Positions 46,301-56,700 of a stretch of 64,000 nucleotides of DNA are shown in pieces. The position numbers were made by a program, and so were the translations under genes. Each line of letters starts with the position of its first letter. The stretch's first letter is position 1. The DNA is from Pochonia chlamydosporia 170. Lineage: Eukaryota; Ascomycota; Sordariomycetes; Hypocreales; Clavicipitaceae. The DNA is taken from NCBI RefSeq assembly GCF_001653235.2, contig NC_035793.1:62001-126000 (forward strand). Direction: 5' to 3'. The notes under the pieces were generated by a model, which made no database searches, was not told the DNA's origin, and was given only the letters and a program-made list of their open reading frames with translations.

Positions 46301-46451
46301 AAGCTGAGCTTGGAGTAGATGGAGGTAGGTCAAGAGCCTCTTTTAGATCAAAAGAGAAGGGGTCTCTTAAGGGTAATGGAGCAACATCCCGAGGGACTTC
46401 CCTTCGGACAGCCCTGTCTCCAGTTGACCAGTCAAGAGGCTGGTAGCTCAT
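43371..46451 (-). CDS. large ankyrin-repeat protein with helical N-terminal domain
   Basis: Single exon, 1,026 aa, from the first ATG at 46451 (MSYQPLDW); the open frame extends 32 codons upstream only to a TTG. Residues about 120-300 form a helical domain (SQCLELCSVVAAACDRVAEQ, then DFRGLDHVVGKLLDSERKG) resembling N-terminal domains of fungal STAND/NLR-type proteins. A Ser-rich, probably disordered linker follows. From about residue 460 to the end there are about 18 ankyrin repeats (GADPN turns, TALxxAI helices). The last repeats are arranged in four successive modules of 91-97 residues, each of three repeats. No NACHT P-loop is present. The protein is likely an intracellular scaffold or sensor; the function is unknown. 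Confidence 0.85.
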   Translation of the reverse strand: MSYQPLDWSTGDRAVRREVPRDVAPLPLRDPFSFDLKEALDLPPSTPSSASASTASAPTSSRYLDGGPPSAANRLPPVYYQHHHQQQPLQQLQEEQQYHQQLPASPVGIQRITAHRGFNMASTNKAQSQCLELCSVVAAACDRVAEQMSEYAALVKHFPHGFGPLARDVLDTCQVLFYIEAGLGEAARNNQSLPLDMITVLEKKFRAAQIDFRGLDHVVGKLLDSERKGAMGRMRRGFGKMFGDNSLERMTLTLAKTREDLKISALMFQWKLGAEKMESELGIGYLGLAAALDGTEFRRQRASSLASEEKASTYRSPNIPQQRSVEDHHLAMAAQTQSQPPVLPPIPKSERSVYYGHESVNGDSNGYSTGSEQSHLSPSTRFTSSSTGSSSDGLLGKRLAAHDRLSTFEETVERSSELDDLVSDIKSRELDSSKVLHLDSEPFSMPRQKPRSNVDADRPNVKQILVSAVRAKDHKLLMQLLDRGVSPDTGAEAHALNEAILCQDAESIRLLLLYGVDPNATDRHGVSPLIAAAEKSYLDAAIALLKYGADPNMSVGPEMDSPLTIAAVANNIGFTHLLLMYGGNPNQSMSDGNTLLIGSISKKTPKVLIDMLLNYGAGPNDKNKEGKSALFEAITNGRVDIVTSLLEHGADPNLPGPKHMLWPSIHQPPCLQVLLSHGADFKKCPGLMELATSINSMECIKILLKAGVDPNAKKDGVYTPLCTSIRDNRKDIFDLLLRSGADPNVPASEYPCFKCVTHHREKFLPALVAAGGNLNSPKGIIETAVTSKNGPALKWLLDQNIDPNEKNAKGHTALTSAIRDNHVGFVDILLARGANPNIRGQDWPVCMAVKNPDILSRILAVLPEPRAFKGVMERAVVANQLESVKLLLAAGVSVEDKNGGVFSPLTSGIREWHKEIVIYLLNEGGADVNAPGEHLPIVKALRRCATEHTEFIDIVLDKGADPNKMYRGWNGMMQALENGDIEILKKLAQKCGVDLTVKDEMGRTVTEIAISRRWEEAVDVLLSNAL
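43557..44681 (-). repeat. four tandem three-ankyrin modules (protein-level super-repeat)
   Basis: Modules of 94, 93, 91 and 97 codons follow each other without gaps. Each has a first repeat ending in a DPN-KN type turn, a second with a TSIRDN- or TSAIRDN-like helix and a GADPN turn, and a shorter odd third repeat opening near an xxWP, xxYP or xxLP. This suggests stepwise duplication of a three-repeat unit. Confidence 0.75.
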
Positions 46452-47527
46452 ATTTGCCAAATAGAAACAGTAATAATACCACAATAAGTACCAAACTAAT
46501 TTCAATGAATGATTAAAAAAGGCGCCTGCGTCACGGGAGGAGAGCAATGGCGTTTAAAGAGGAAGAAGTTGCGGGGACTACTCCGTAGAAGGCAAGAAGA
46601 CAAAGAGCCCGAGTTTCTTGGTGATCAAAGTTCTGGTACCATAATACCCCGAGAAGGGGCATGGATCTTGTCAACATGGCCATGGTCAAACTGCCTTGTC
46701 ACCAAACTTTTTGTGTGACCATGAGAGGTTGGTTGGCTGGCTTGCTTGGATTAGCTGGCGTGTTGGGTCGTGGCTATTGAGCAACTGGAGAAACCTCGTC
46801 CTTGAAACGCATGGGGTTCCTGGCTTAGCCTGCGCCTCCGGTCGCGCTTTGAACTCAATTTCGGATTTGATTGAGGTGCAGAGAGCATGGCGTATAGCAG
46901 TTTCGGTGCCACATAACCCCATCGAACAAAACGGTGGTGGCGTATTGGTATGTAGTGTGTTTGTTGATGCATGGTTGGGAGTCGGGACTATGCTCTCGGC
47001 AGCGCTAGAGAGTCAGCTCTGGCTCCTACACAAAGCTCGAGTAGTGGATCGGAGTGTCCGCCTTTTGCTTTTCTCGTAGGATATCATCCCTGCCACAGAG
47101 TCATTCCCATCCACTAATAAGAACCTCCAGACCAGAACATTTGGTCAAAGAATGGCTTAAGGGCGTAGACTTCCGTGAAGCGGATCGATAGTCTTCAGGT
47201 TGTGGGTATCGTGTAAACCATAGCCCCGGTAGTCCGGCCTGGGCACTTTGGTGAGAGGTTTGAACCAGACAAATAGGCAGCAAAAATCTAGCACCTCAGA
47301 TACAGGGGGTTTGAAAACCTCTGACTCGGCTCCGCTCGGCACCAAGGATGATGGGAGTTGTAAGTTGAAACCGCGCACCAATAGAAGCAGCACGCTTTAC
47401 CTTCGAGTTCTCTTGATGCCAGGCAAAGTGCTTGTGCCGTATTAGACACAAAACGGCCAGCTGAAATATTGTTGGAGTAAGCTTGTAACTGCTAGTTGCA
47501 GCAGCAGGGTTCCGTAGTCATGACCTG

Positions 47528-47558
47528 CAGCTTTACCCAGCTTTACCCAGCTTTACCT
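47528..47558. repeat. 10-bp tandem repeat, about three copies
   Basis: CTTTACCCAG repeated twice exactly with a third partial copy. It is intergenic and has no known function. Confidence 0.75.
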
Positions 47559-50349
47559 GTTCGGCAGAGGCTAAATCAGGCTGCTCAACCTGACCTTGAT
47601 GAGAGCTTGTCTTGCGAGTTTGTACTAGTTGGTAGTTCGGTTCCATGGCCAACTGATCCGAGTGGTAACTGAATCTCCACCCACTTACCAACGCCAAAAG
47701 CCACCAACTCATCCCGATGGGGCACATTTGTACGAGGTCAGGTCAATGCGCCGTTACCCGTCGGCCAGGCTCTGAGCAATCGTGACCCTTGAACTGATAA
47801 CGTCTATCACATCGTCGAAATATTTGTATGAGTTATGATATTGTATGAGCAACGAGACAGACTTGGCGCATCCAATTGACAGCTGCAGCTATGGCAGCTT
47901 CCCATGGCTGAGTCTCATCCCGGGTTACCTGACAAAGTCGGTCTAATCACTCCAACGGATAACTTCCTGTTGAGGTGGTCCTCATGCCCCAGAGGACAAA
48001 CGAGCCATCCGTCGGCCGATTGAAGCCTTTGACAGGGCTTGAAATCGAAGATCCAAGCACTCCGAAGTAGCACATGCCAAAAGTCCCCATCCCTGTGCCT
48101 TTGCATGAAGAGGACGTGCGTGATCGACAGTCAGCCCAGCTCACTTCTAAGCTCAGAGACAACGGTTCAGTGCCAGCGGCACCGCACAGGCTTTTGATAA
48201 CGGTCCGTGCCCGTGGCGCCGCCCAACAACGTGGCCGAACCCGCGTCTGACTCTCGCTAGGATCCGACGATTAGTGCTGCGAAGCACTAGTTGTGTCACA
48301 ACCTGTTCTTTGTCTGGACAAGAAAGAAGGCCACCTTCTTTCTGAATTCCCGGGTTCATGACCTGACTGCTGATAATGGCAGCAGACTCTGGGTACTGCC
48401 CCCAGTTTGATCTGCTTCCAGCATTCCTAGGTCAACATATGCCTCTCCTATGCTCTTGTCTATCAACCCATTTTTGAAACACCAAGCACACGAATTCGCA
48501 CGTACACGACACCCACCGAATTTGTCACGAAAGGGCTAATCGTCGAGTGCCAGTGACGCTCTTGACACCCCAGATGTGTGAGGTCCTAAACAGGACTCTG
48601 TGGCGCTTCCCGAAGAGCCGTTCCCCATGTTCCATGTTGTCCTCGTCTCTCCAGAAACTTGCTCGTCTGATCACAGTCCCTGTCTGGGGATTGTGTTACG
48701 CGTAATTAGGATGGGGGCCGGATACAAGATCGTTGTGCTCGGTATCGGTTCTGATGCATGCTGGCACGGGATCGAGCATCAAATAATCAATTTTACGACG
48801 CCGTTTCTCTGACATCCGAGAATGCTGGAATAATACAGTTTCCCTGGCACAAATTTCACGTCTGTGAGATGAGTGGCCGGCCACACTACACCAATGCTGG
48901 GAATCAACAATCCTTGACGTGACCAACAATGAGGCATTACTGCCCCAACGCCAAATATTGCTCAACCACACGTTTTGTGATGAGTTGCCGGGTCCAAAAC
49001 GTGTGCTCATCAAGATGCCTGACGGTTTCTTTGCTTTTCTTAAGGTCTGGAATAGCCACGTGTATCTGTTTGCGCCACGGTGGTTGTTTTTACTTTTTCA
49101 TCGAGTGTGGAAAAGTTCTGGTGTGTCGCCTCGAAGGTGGGTGTCTAGGATGTCTTTGCTTTTGGGGATAACAAGACTGGCGGCGGCAAAGAATTGGTGA
49201 GCCTCAACTAAACAAAATTTGTAAGCGCGGCCGGGAAAGGCGCGCCGTTATCCAGTGCATTTGACACGTCAATTTCTTGTTGCGCCTGGGATGTTATTTA
49301 TGTTCCATTGTTGTGTGCGTGCTTTAATCCCGGGGATGGCGCCGGGGAGAGTTAAGTGGCGTTTCTATTCAAGGCGACTCGACGAGGTTGGCCATGAGGT
49401 TGGCCATGAGGGCAATTTAGGGTAGCAGCCGGGGCCTCGTGATGGTCGATGCGGAAGTGCCCAGATGTCAACTCATTTCGACTGTGTTGAAAACAACATC
49501 AGGGGCAAAGCACTGTGGGTCGATGCTGTAACTCCATGTTTCTTTCGTTTCTTTTTCCGATTGGTAATATTGATGGCGTTCTGACTATTTCCTAATTGCC
49601 ACATTGAGCAGATATTGAGACACGGGAACATCCTAAGACAAATTGATATTTTCCGAGACCACCATAAGCTGGACATGATCGGGTTTTCGTAAGATTCCCA
49701 GGCAAAGTAAGAGTATTGAATGATGGCGTTGTATTATTCGGAGGTTTTATCCCACTTTCATCGTTGGCGCCAATTTGGCCACCGTATCGGGAGGCGATCT
49801 GTGGCTACCAAATTCCACGTGTAGAGCGCCAAGGCGCGATTGTGACAACACTGCGGCGTAATATGCTGGAGTTTGAATGTCCAGAACCGAGAAGCTGTTA
49901 CCAAGAACTATACTGCATTGTATTGGAAGTCGAGGATGGTGTGTAAGTTTTGAGTGGTGAACTGGAAACTTGCAACTTCAGACCATTGAGGTTGGAGAGT
50001 CGGGTTGGAGTTGGTTCATGAGCTCCAAGACAGTCTGGCAATGGACCCACCTCGATGTATGCTTTGATTGGATGATATTTTATGGTGCCTGGCACCTGCC
50101 GGGGACTGATGGGCCTGGGCTGCAGCTGTCATCAGTTGAATGCCGTCAACAACTGGCAGCACTTGGGCATCATTAATGTGGGCCAATCACTGGGAGGTCG
50201 AAGCTTGATGCTGAGTCTGATTGAAGCTCCACCAACGAGCTTCTGATCTTCAGCCTTGTTGCCTGCCCCTCCAGCATCGCGATATCAACATCGAGGAAAG
50301 GTTGTTTCTTTGACCTGCCATTCGCAAAACGACGCATCATCTCTGGGAC

Positions 50350-50370
50350 ATGTTCTCGCGATTCCACTAG
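50350..50370 (+). promoter_or_regulatory. short upstream open reading frame before PRP24
   Basis: A six-codon frame (MFSRFH, stop TAG) ends 8 nt before the PRP24 start codon. If it is in the mRNA it would precede the main start so closely that reinitiation would be poor, so leaky scanning would be needed. Confidence 0.4.
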
Positions 50371-50378
50371 TCAAGACC

Positions 50379-53300
50379 ATGGCCAACCCCGTGGGCGAAG
50401 ATGGTTGGGTTGCCTACATTGAGGAGGCCGTGCGAAACGGCTCTGGTCTCGAACACCACGTCAACGTCGTCGAGCTGTACAAACGCGCCGTTGGCGCAGA
50501 GCCGGGAAGCTTGCGCCTGTGGCTAGCATACTGCAACTACTTTTGGCATCTCTGGGAGAGCAGCAACTCTAGTAATGCTGGCTGGTCCGATGAGGAGCAG
50601 GTGCTGGGGCGCGAGGTCTTCTCATTTGATGCCGCCCTCGATCTTTGGCAGCAAGGGTATGAAGCAGTTCAATATCGTCTGAGCGATAGCCACGAACTGT
50701 GGGACCGTTGGATATCTGTTGAAATGGAACAGCTTGTCAAGGGCAAAACGACTGAGGGCGTCCGCCGAATCACCCAGCTCTATCTCGACCGGTTATCGAC
50801 ACCCCATTTAACCTGGGACGAAACGTCGCAAGCATTTTCGAGCTTTTTATCGCAATATAACAAATCCGAGTGGGAGAAGACTATGCAAGAAATTACATTA
50901 ATTGCCCAAACCACAAAAAGGGCTATTCAAGTGCGAGACCCGTTCGAGCTGAAGCTGAAGCAAGCCCAGCGCAACCATGATATCGAAAGCGAAAAGGCTC
51001 AACTGCGTGATTACATTGACTGGGAAGTTCGGGGTTCAAAAAGAAAGCAAGACGGGGCCGACTTGACACTAAATCTTTGCGCTGGTCTGTTCGACCGGGC
51101 GCTAACCGGATTGTTTGCGACTGATGAGGATGTCTGGTATGACTATATTGTGTTCCTATCCTCCTCGGCATCTAAATCTTCTTTCCCGGCAGATCGCTTG
51201 CTCAATGCGTCACGGAGATCAGTCCAGCATTGCCCCTGGTCCGGTCGCCTGTGGAGCAGATATATTCTGTCCGCCGAGGAGGCGAAATTGGCTTTTGCAG
51301 ATATCGAATCCATTAAGAACACTGCAGCCAGCGACGACCAGTTGTACAAAAGCGGCATGGAAGGTATGATTGAAGTGTATGGAACTTGGTGCGCGCTTCT
51401 AAAGAGAATGGCACTCGAACCAGCTGCTACCGATGAAGAGTTGGATGTCGCAGACGAGGGCTTAAGGACCGCCTTGGAAGAGGTGCATACTACGGGAAAG
51501 AGGCTCTATGGCAAAGATTTCCAAGGTGACCCCAAGTATCGACTTGAGCGCATATATATTCAATACCTTACGGAGAAGGAGGGCGCCATTCAAGCCGCCA
51601 GGGCACAGTGGAAAAAACTCGAACGAAGAAGCATCTATGCAGATAGCTACGACTTTTGGTTCAACTACTACACGTGGGAGATGCTTGTCTTCTCTTCCAG
51701 CTGGAACCAGGAAGGACAAGACCATCTCCGAGTGCCCACCGAGGCTACAGCAGTTCTATCATCCGCTGCACAGCGCAAGACCATCGACTGGCCAGAAAAA
51801 GTGCTCGACATGTACCAACAACATTGCAGTACTCATGAGCTACCGTCAGTAGTGCGTCAGGCAGACGACTTTGTTCACAAAACGCAAAAAGTTCTTGCAT
51901 ACCGACGAAAGAGACAAGAAGAGCAGCAAGCTGCACAGTACGCCGCCTACTATGAGAGTCAGGCGCAGGAACAACAAGCAGAAGCACCCGCAGAAAAGGC
52001 GTCAACACAGCAGGAACAAGCAGCGGCTGACGAGATGGCGTCTCCGAGCGGACCAAAGAGGAAGCGGGAGTCCCTCGCAGATACTCAGGAAGACGAGACA
52101 GAGAATGCGACCAAACGCCAGCGAAGCGGCGAAGAAATTCCGAGTGCGTCTGGACAGCCTCCCAAGCGGGACAGGGAGCATTCCACTATTATCGTCACCA
52201 ATTTACCGTTTGACGCAACCCAGGCTGCCGTCCGTAAATACTTCAAACCATACGGAGCCATCAATAACGTTACCGCGTTTGTTAAGGAAAAAGACAGCCA
52301 GTCCACCACGGCGTTAATCGAGTTTAGCTCCCCAGAAGAAGCGCAGTCTGCTCTTCTTAGGGATTCTAAATACTTTGGCGAGTCCCAAATCACCGTACAA
52401 CTGGGCCATGATCTCACCGTCTACGTTGCCAACTATCCTCCAGCCGCCGACGAGAACTTCATACGACAGCTGTTCAAGGACTGCGGGGACATTCTCAGCA
52501 TCCGCTGGCCAAGTCTCAAAGTGAACACCCATCGACGCTTCTGCTACGTCTCTTTCCGCGATAGAAAAGCCTCGGCCAAGGCCGTCGCCAAAGAAGGCAA
52601 GCTCCTGGAAGGCAAATACCGCCTTCTGGCGAAGTATTCAGACCCCAACCGCAAGAAGAACCGCGAGGGCGCCATCGCTGAAGGCCGTGAAGTCCACATT
52701 AGCAACCTCGATCGGTCTGCTACCGAACAAGACATTCGTGCCGTGTTTGGCAAATTCGGAACCGTCAAGAGGGTCAACATCCCGCTCAATATGGCGGGGA
52801 CGAATCGCGGGTTCGCGTTCCTAGATTTTGAGAACAAAGACCAGGCTGAGAATGCGGTCCAAGAACTCAACAACACCAAGTTCAGGAGTCAAATCCTGCA
52901 GGTCGAAGTCTCCAAAGAAAACAAGGTCAAACCGTCCGCCAAATCAACTGATTTCCAGCGCGCATCCGCCTCGCCTGCCCCGTCGTCAGTAAAAGACACA
53001 GAAGGCGACGACGCAATGGGGGACGCAAACTCAGCTACCGGTCCTTCTAAACCCTCATCCGCAGAAATCGCAGCCAGAACCATCGCCCTAATGGGCCTGC
53101 CTGACACTGTCAACGACGCACGCGTCAAAGCTCTCGTCGAACCACTCGGGTCTATTGTCAAACTTGTCCATCAGCCTGGTCATGGGGGCGCTATTATCGA
53201 ATTCGTCGATGTCGCTACCGCTGGCAAAGCTGCCCTTCAACTCAATAGCATGGAGTACGAAGGACAGAAGCTCCGCACAGGATCGGCGGATGAATTGCGC

Positions 53301-53561
53301 CAGAATAAGCCTGATAATCGGGCTGGAGGGCAGATGACCAAACCAAAAGGTCTTATGGCTCCTCCGCAGGCTACGCGGCGGGCTGTGCTGGGTAGGCCTG
53401 GTCCGAAGAGGGGATTGGGGTTCACTCCTAGAGTTGCGGCTGCGGCCGCGGCTTCGGCACCTGTTGAGAAGACGGGTGGACAGAAGAGTAATGCTGATTT
53501 TAAGGCCATGTTTCTTGCTGGACGGGAAAATGCAGAGAAGAAGAGTGATGCGACGGAGTGA
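50379..53561 (+). CDS. PRP24: U4/U6 snRNA-associated splicing factor Prp24/SART3
   Basis: Single exon, 1,060 aa, ATG at 50379 in good context (AAGACCATGG); the open frame upstream has no ATG. Residues about 15-560 are HAT (half-TPR) repeats rich in Trp and aromatic pairs. A disordered Gln/Glu-rich and basic stretch (about 560-600) follows. Then come RRM1 at about 600-675 (TIIVTNLPFD), RRM2 at 679-757 (VYVANYPP, RRFCYVSF), RRM3 at 770-850 (VHISNLDR, NRGFAFLDF) and a weaker RRM4 at about 900-975. The C-terminal SNADFKAMFL matches the LSm-binding motif of Prp24. It anneals U4 and U6 snRNAs during spliceosome recycling in the nucleus. The HAT repeats make it SART3-like; budding yeast Prp24 has lost them. 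Confidence 0.93.
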   Translation: MANPVGEDGWVAYIEEAVRNGSGLEHHVNVVELYKRAVGAEPGSLRLWLAYCNYFWHLWESSNSSNAGWSDEEQVLGREVFSFDAALDLWQQGYEAVQYRLSDSHELWDRWISVEMEQLVKGKTTEGVRRITQLYLDRLSTPHLTWDETSQAFSSFLSQYNKSEWEKTMQEITLIAQTTKRAIQVRDPFELKLKQAQRNHDIESEKAQLRDYIDWEVRGSKRKQDGADLTLNLCAGLFDRALTGLFATDEDVWYDYIVFLSSSASKSSFPADRLLNASRRSVQHCPWSGRLWSRYILSAEEAKLAFADIESIKNTAASDDQLYKSGMEGMIEVYGTWCALLKRMALEPAATDEELDVADEGLRTALEEVHTTGKRLYGKDFQGDPKYRLERIYIQYLTEKEGAIQAARAQWKKLERRSIYADSYDFWFNYYTWEMLVFSSSWNQEGQDHLRVPTEATAVLSSAAQRKTIDWPEKVLDMYQQHCSTHELPSVVRQADDFVHKTQKVLAYRRKRQEEQQAAQYAAYYESQAQEQQAEAPAEKASTQQEQAAADEMASPSGPKRKRESLADTQEDETENATKRQRSGEEIPSASGQPPKRDREHSTIIVTNLPFDATQAAVRKYFKPYGAINNVTAFVKEKDSQSTTALIEFSSPEEAQSALLRDSKYFGESQITVQLGHDLTVYVANYPPAADENFIRQLFKDCGDILSIRWPSLKVNTHRRFCYVSFRDRKASAKAVAKEGKLLEGKYRLLAKYSDPNRKKNREGAIAEGREVHISNLDRSATEQDIRAVFGKFGTVKRVNIPLNMAGTNRGFAFLDFENKDQAENAVQELNNTKFRSQILQVEVSKENKVKPSAKSTDFQRASASPAPSSVKDTEGDDAMGDANSATGPSKPSSAEIAARTIALMGLPDTVNDARVKALVEPLGSIVKLVHQPGHGGAIIEFVDVATAGKAALQLNSMEYEGQKLRTGSADELRQNKPDNRAGGQMTKPKGLMAPPQATRRAVLGRPGPKRGLGFTPRVAAAAAASAPVEKTGGQKSNADFKAMFLAGRENAEKKSDATE

Positions 53562-53786
53562 AAAGTATCTTTGTAAAATAGCAAAAGGGAATGAAATGGT
53601 CTGGTTATGAGGGATATGTATTGTAAACTTGCTCTAGGTTGTGTATACCATTGAAATGTCATAAATACATCAATTGTCTGCCTTCTATGTTAACACCTAT
53701 ATGCACATCGTTTCTATCCCAAAGTGTGTGTCGTGATTCAGAAAATGCCCTTTTCATTTCGTGTATTAACCCAAGCCACCGGCAAC
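53562..53786. other. short convergent intergenic
   Basis: The 225 bp between the PRP24 stop and the DHX29-like stop are probably both 3' untranslated regions. AT-rich, with no gene. Confidence 0.5.
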
Positions 53787-56700
53787 CTATGCCTTAGCCA
53801 CAGCAACGGACACACCACTATTCTTCCCGTCATCTCTTTGATCCTGGGTAAATAGCTTCTGCCACACCTCAAGCCACTTCTCCTGTTGAGCGGTGGGCAA
53901 TTTCCCAGGCTGTTTGAATGACCGGGTTAGGAGCTCGCGGAGACGAGTGCGCAGAACTTTGAGCACGAGCATGGTTTTCCAGTCGGGGAGGGCGAAGCGG
54001 CCTCTGTTGCCGTCGAGGATGATTACGCCCGAGAACATCTGGGCGAGTTAGTTGAGAGTTGGCATATGGAGTTGGGGAACATACATCGCAGCGGACGTCG
54101 CCGCACAGAAGGGCAATAGCGAATGGCTCAACGGCCGTGGTTTCGTGCGCGTGATAGACACTGCTATGGTTAGTGTGTCGTTGAAGGAAGGATTTGAGGA
54201 GTTACTCACGTCTTTGACTGCATAATGTGGTAGTATGATAGCCATTTAATGTCTAAAAAGCCTCTGTTCACAGATGACGGGTGCAAGCTTATGTTTTGGT
54301 TGTTACCAATGTTCCGTAAGCCCTTGGTGCCAGGGGTATCGCGAACAAGAAGCTTGGGATAGAAACTCCATGCTATGACTGACGACGAAATCAAGTCATT
54401 TTCGCTGTTTGTGTTCACGCGTCGAGGGACTTCGTAAAAGTTCTGCTGCCGTCTTCGGCCTTGTGCGAACCTGAGGCGTGCTAATGTACGGCGCTCTTCT
54501 TCAGTTAAAGAGAGGAAACCGGAGTCTGCCAACGATACCAGCAACTGGCCTTTCAAGTCCTCGATGTTGGCTAGCGTTTGCTGGCTTAGGAAGTTTTTGC
54601 GGCAGAATTGAAACTCTTTGCCTACGCCGCTATTGGCTTGGCATACTCTCTTCCAGGCGAGGTAGGCGTTGTATATGGTAAGGAGGTCAGAATCAGCACG
54701 GCGAAACGACATTCGCGCGTTATCGGCTTGTGCGCGTTGACCCCAAGGCGCGGAGAAGGGTGATTTGGATGACAGAATCGCTGCCACTGTGATGGCCATG
54801 TCGAGACATTTGAAGATCGTGCCCAGGAGTATGAGCTTGCCCAGGAACACGTCCAAGGGTAATCTCGCCAGCTGGTGCCCTAATGGGGTGAGTTCCTCGG
54901 CTGTTGTCAATGCACGAACATCGACCAATGCATCAATCGCACGGCGGATGTTCTTGGCTGATGGAGCATCCAGTGCGTCGCCGAGAGTCTCCTCGATGCC
55001 ACCAATCTTGCAGATCTTGACTCGAATGGCCAGGTCTTGCAATGATAATCGGAGCATTTCAGGTGTCTGTTGATCACTCATAATTGTGTCATGCCGATAT
55101 TTGGTGAACATGTGGAAACAAAGACCATTCTGAACACGACCAGCACGACCTCTTCTCTGCTTCGCGTTGGCCCGAGAGATGAACGTATCAATCAGTCGAG
55201 ATAGCTGCTTCTTTTCGTCGAATCGCATCTCACGGTGCTTTCCTGTGTCGATGACGCAAGTCACATCGGGAATTGTGATACCAGTTTCGGCAATGTTGGT
55301 TGCCAGCACAATTTTGCGCAATCCTGGCGGCGGAACGAGAAAGGCCGATTCTTGATCCTCGGTGGCAATGGAAGAGTGAAGGGGGTAGACTAGCCAATCT
55401 TTGGCAAATCTTGGGTCTCCCAGCAGCATATCGTTGAGCGTTCGAATCTCTGCGATACCAGGTAAGAACACGAGGATTGCCTTGCTGTAGAATTCAAGTG
55501 ATGGGTCCGATGCTATTCGCACCATGAGCTGCAGGATCAGGTCGAAATCGATGCGATATTCGTCCAGCTGAGTTAATGTGCCCCGTGTTTGTGCCGAGTA
55601 TGCAGCCAAGCTCGAAGAAATCTCGCTCTTTGGGCCGGTACCCTCTCCCTCTCCCACGTCGTCATCGAGGTCAACCATTTTCTCTTCGGGAGAGTCGCTT
55701 GGCCGGTATCCTGTCAGTTCAACCGCATCTTCGAGATATCGGACTTCAACGGGGAATGTCCGGCCTGGCACGTTCAGAATCGGTGCGCCGCCCAAGTAAG
55801 CTGAGAACCGTTCAGCATCAACCGTGGCAGACATAAGAACGACCTTGAGATCTTTTCTCCTCGTCAACAGCCTCTTCAGAACGATGAGAAGGAAATCACT
55901 GTCAATAGATCTCTCATGGACTTCGTCAAGCACCAAGTGCGTCACTTCTCGAAGATCGTTTGATCCCTCCAGCATGCGCATGACAATACCAGTTGTAGCG
56001 AAGACAAGTCTGGTCTCTCGAGACGTGTTGGCCTCCAGCCGAATAGAGTATCCCACGAGGGATCTATTTGTGCCCAAATCACCCTTGTTTTCGCCAAGCT
56101 CGTCGCTTACACGTTTGGCTAGTGAGATTGCAGAAATTCTACGAGGCTCTGTACAATAAATCTTGCAATGTCTGCCTTGGGATAGTTCATGTTCCAACAG
56201 GAACGCAGGTACCTGAGTACTCTTTCCACTATACAGGCGATGTTAGTCTTGGGGTCATTGATTCCATAGGCAACAGTCACATACCATCCAGTCTCTCCAC
56301 ATACAATGACCACCTGGTTGTCGTCGACGGCTTTGAGTACCTGTGGTCTAAATTGCCACATGGGAAGTTGCATGCGGGATTGCTGCGGTGAAGTTAGCAT
56401 CGTACTAGAGAATAGGTGTGCGGAAAATGCTGGTAGAGGAAGGAATATACCATCATTGATTGAAATTTGTTGGTGCTCGCTTTGTCGGCCCAAATTTTCT
56501 GCAAAGCTTCCATGCTGGCTGTATTGAGCTTCGAACGATCTGATGCTCCATTTTGTGTGGGATCGGGGGAGTTTTTGGCACCTCCGCGGCCTCGGAAAGC
56601 AATTACACCGTCTTCCAACTCTTGATCCTGCCTCTGACGAACCAATGTTCTCAGTGACCTGACAGATTCCCGATCCTTGGTATCCAAGTAGTTCTTTTTC

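Larger units (their letters stand above)
46452..50378. other. 3.9 kb divergent intergenic, largest gap in the window
   Basis: Between the ankyrin gene (leftward) and PRP24 (rightward). Open frames are all under about 130 codons without domains. A 10-bp repeat lies at 47528-47558 and a short upstream frame precedes PRP24 at 50350. No mobile element or RNA gene could be supported. Confidence 0.45.

Noticed and set aside
46452..46547. 32-codon N-terminal extension of the ankyrin protein
   Set aside because: Opens at a TTG, with no ATG before 46451.
50256..50378. 41-codon N-terminal extension of PRP24
   Set aside because: No ATG in that stretch; the frame opens at a TTG. The ATG at 50379 has a good context and is followed at once by family-like sequence.
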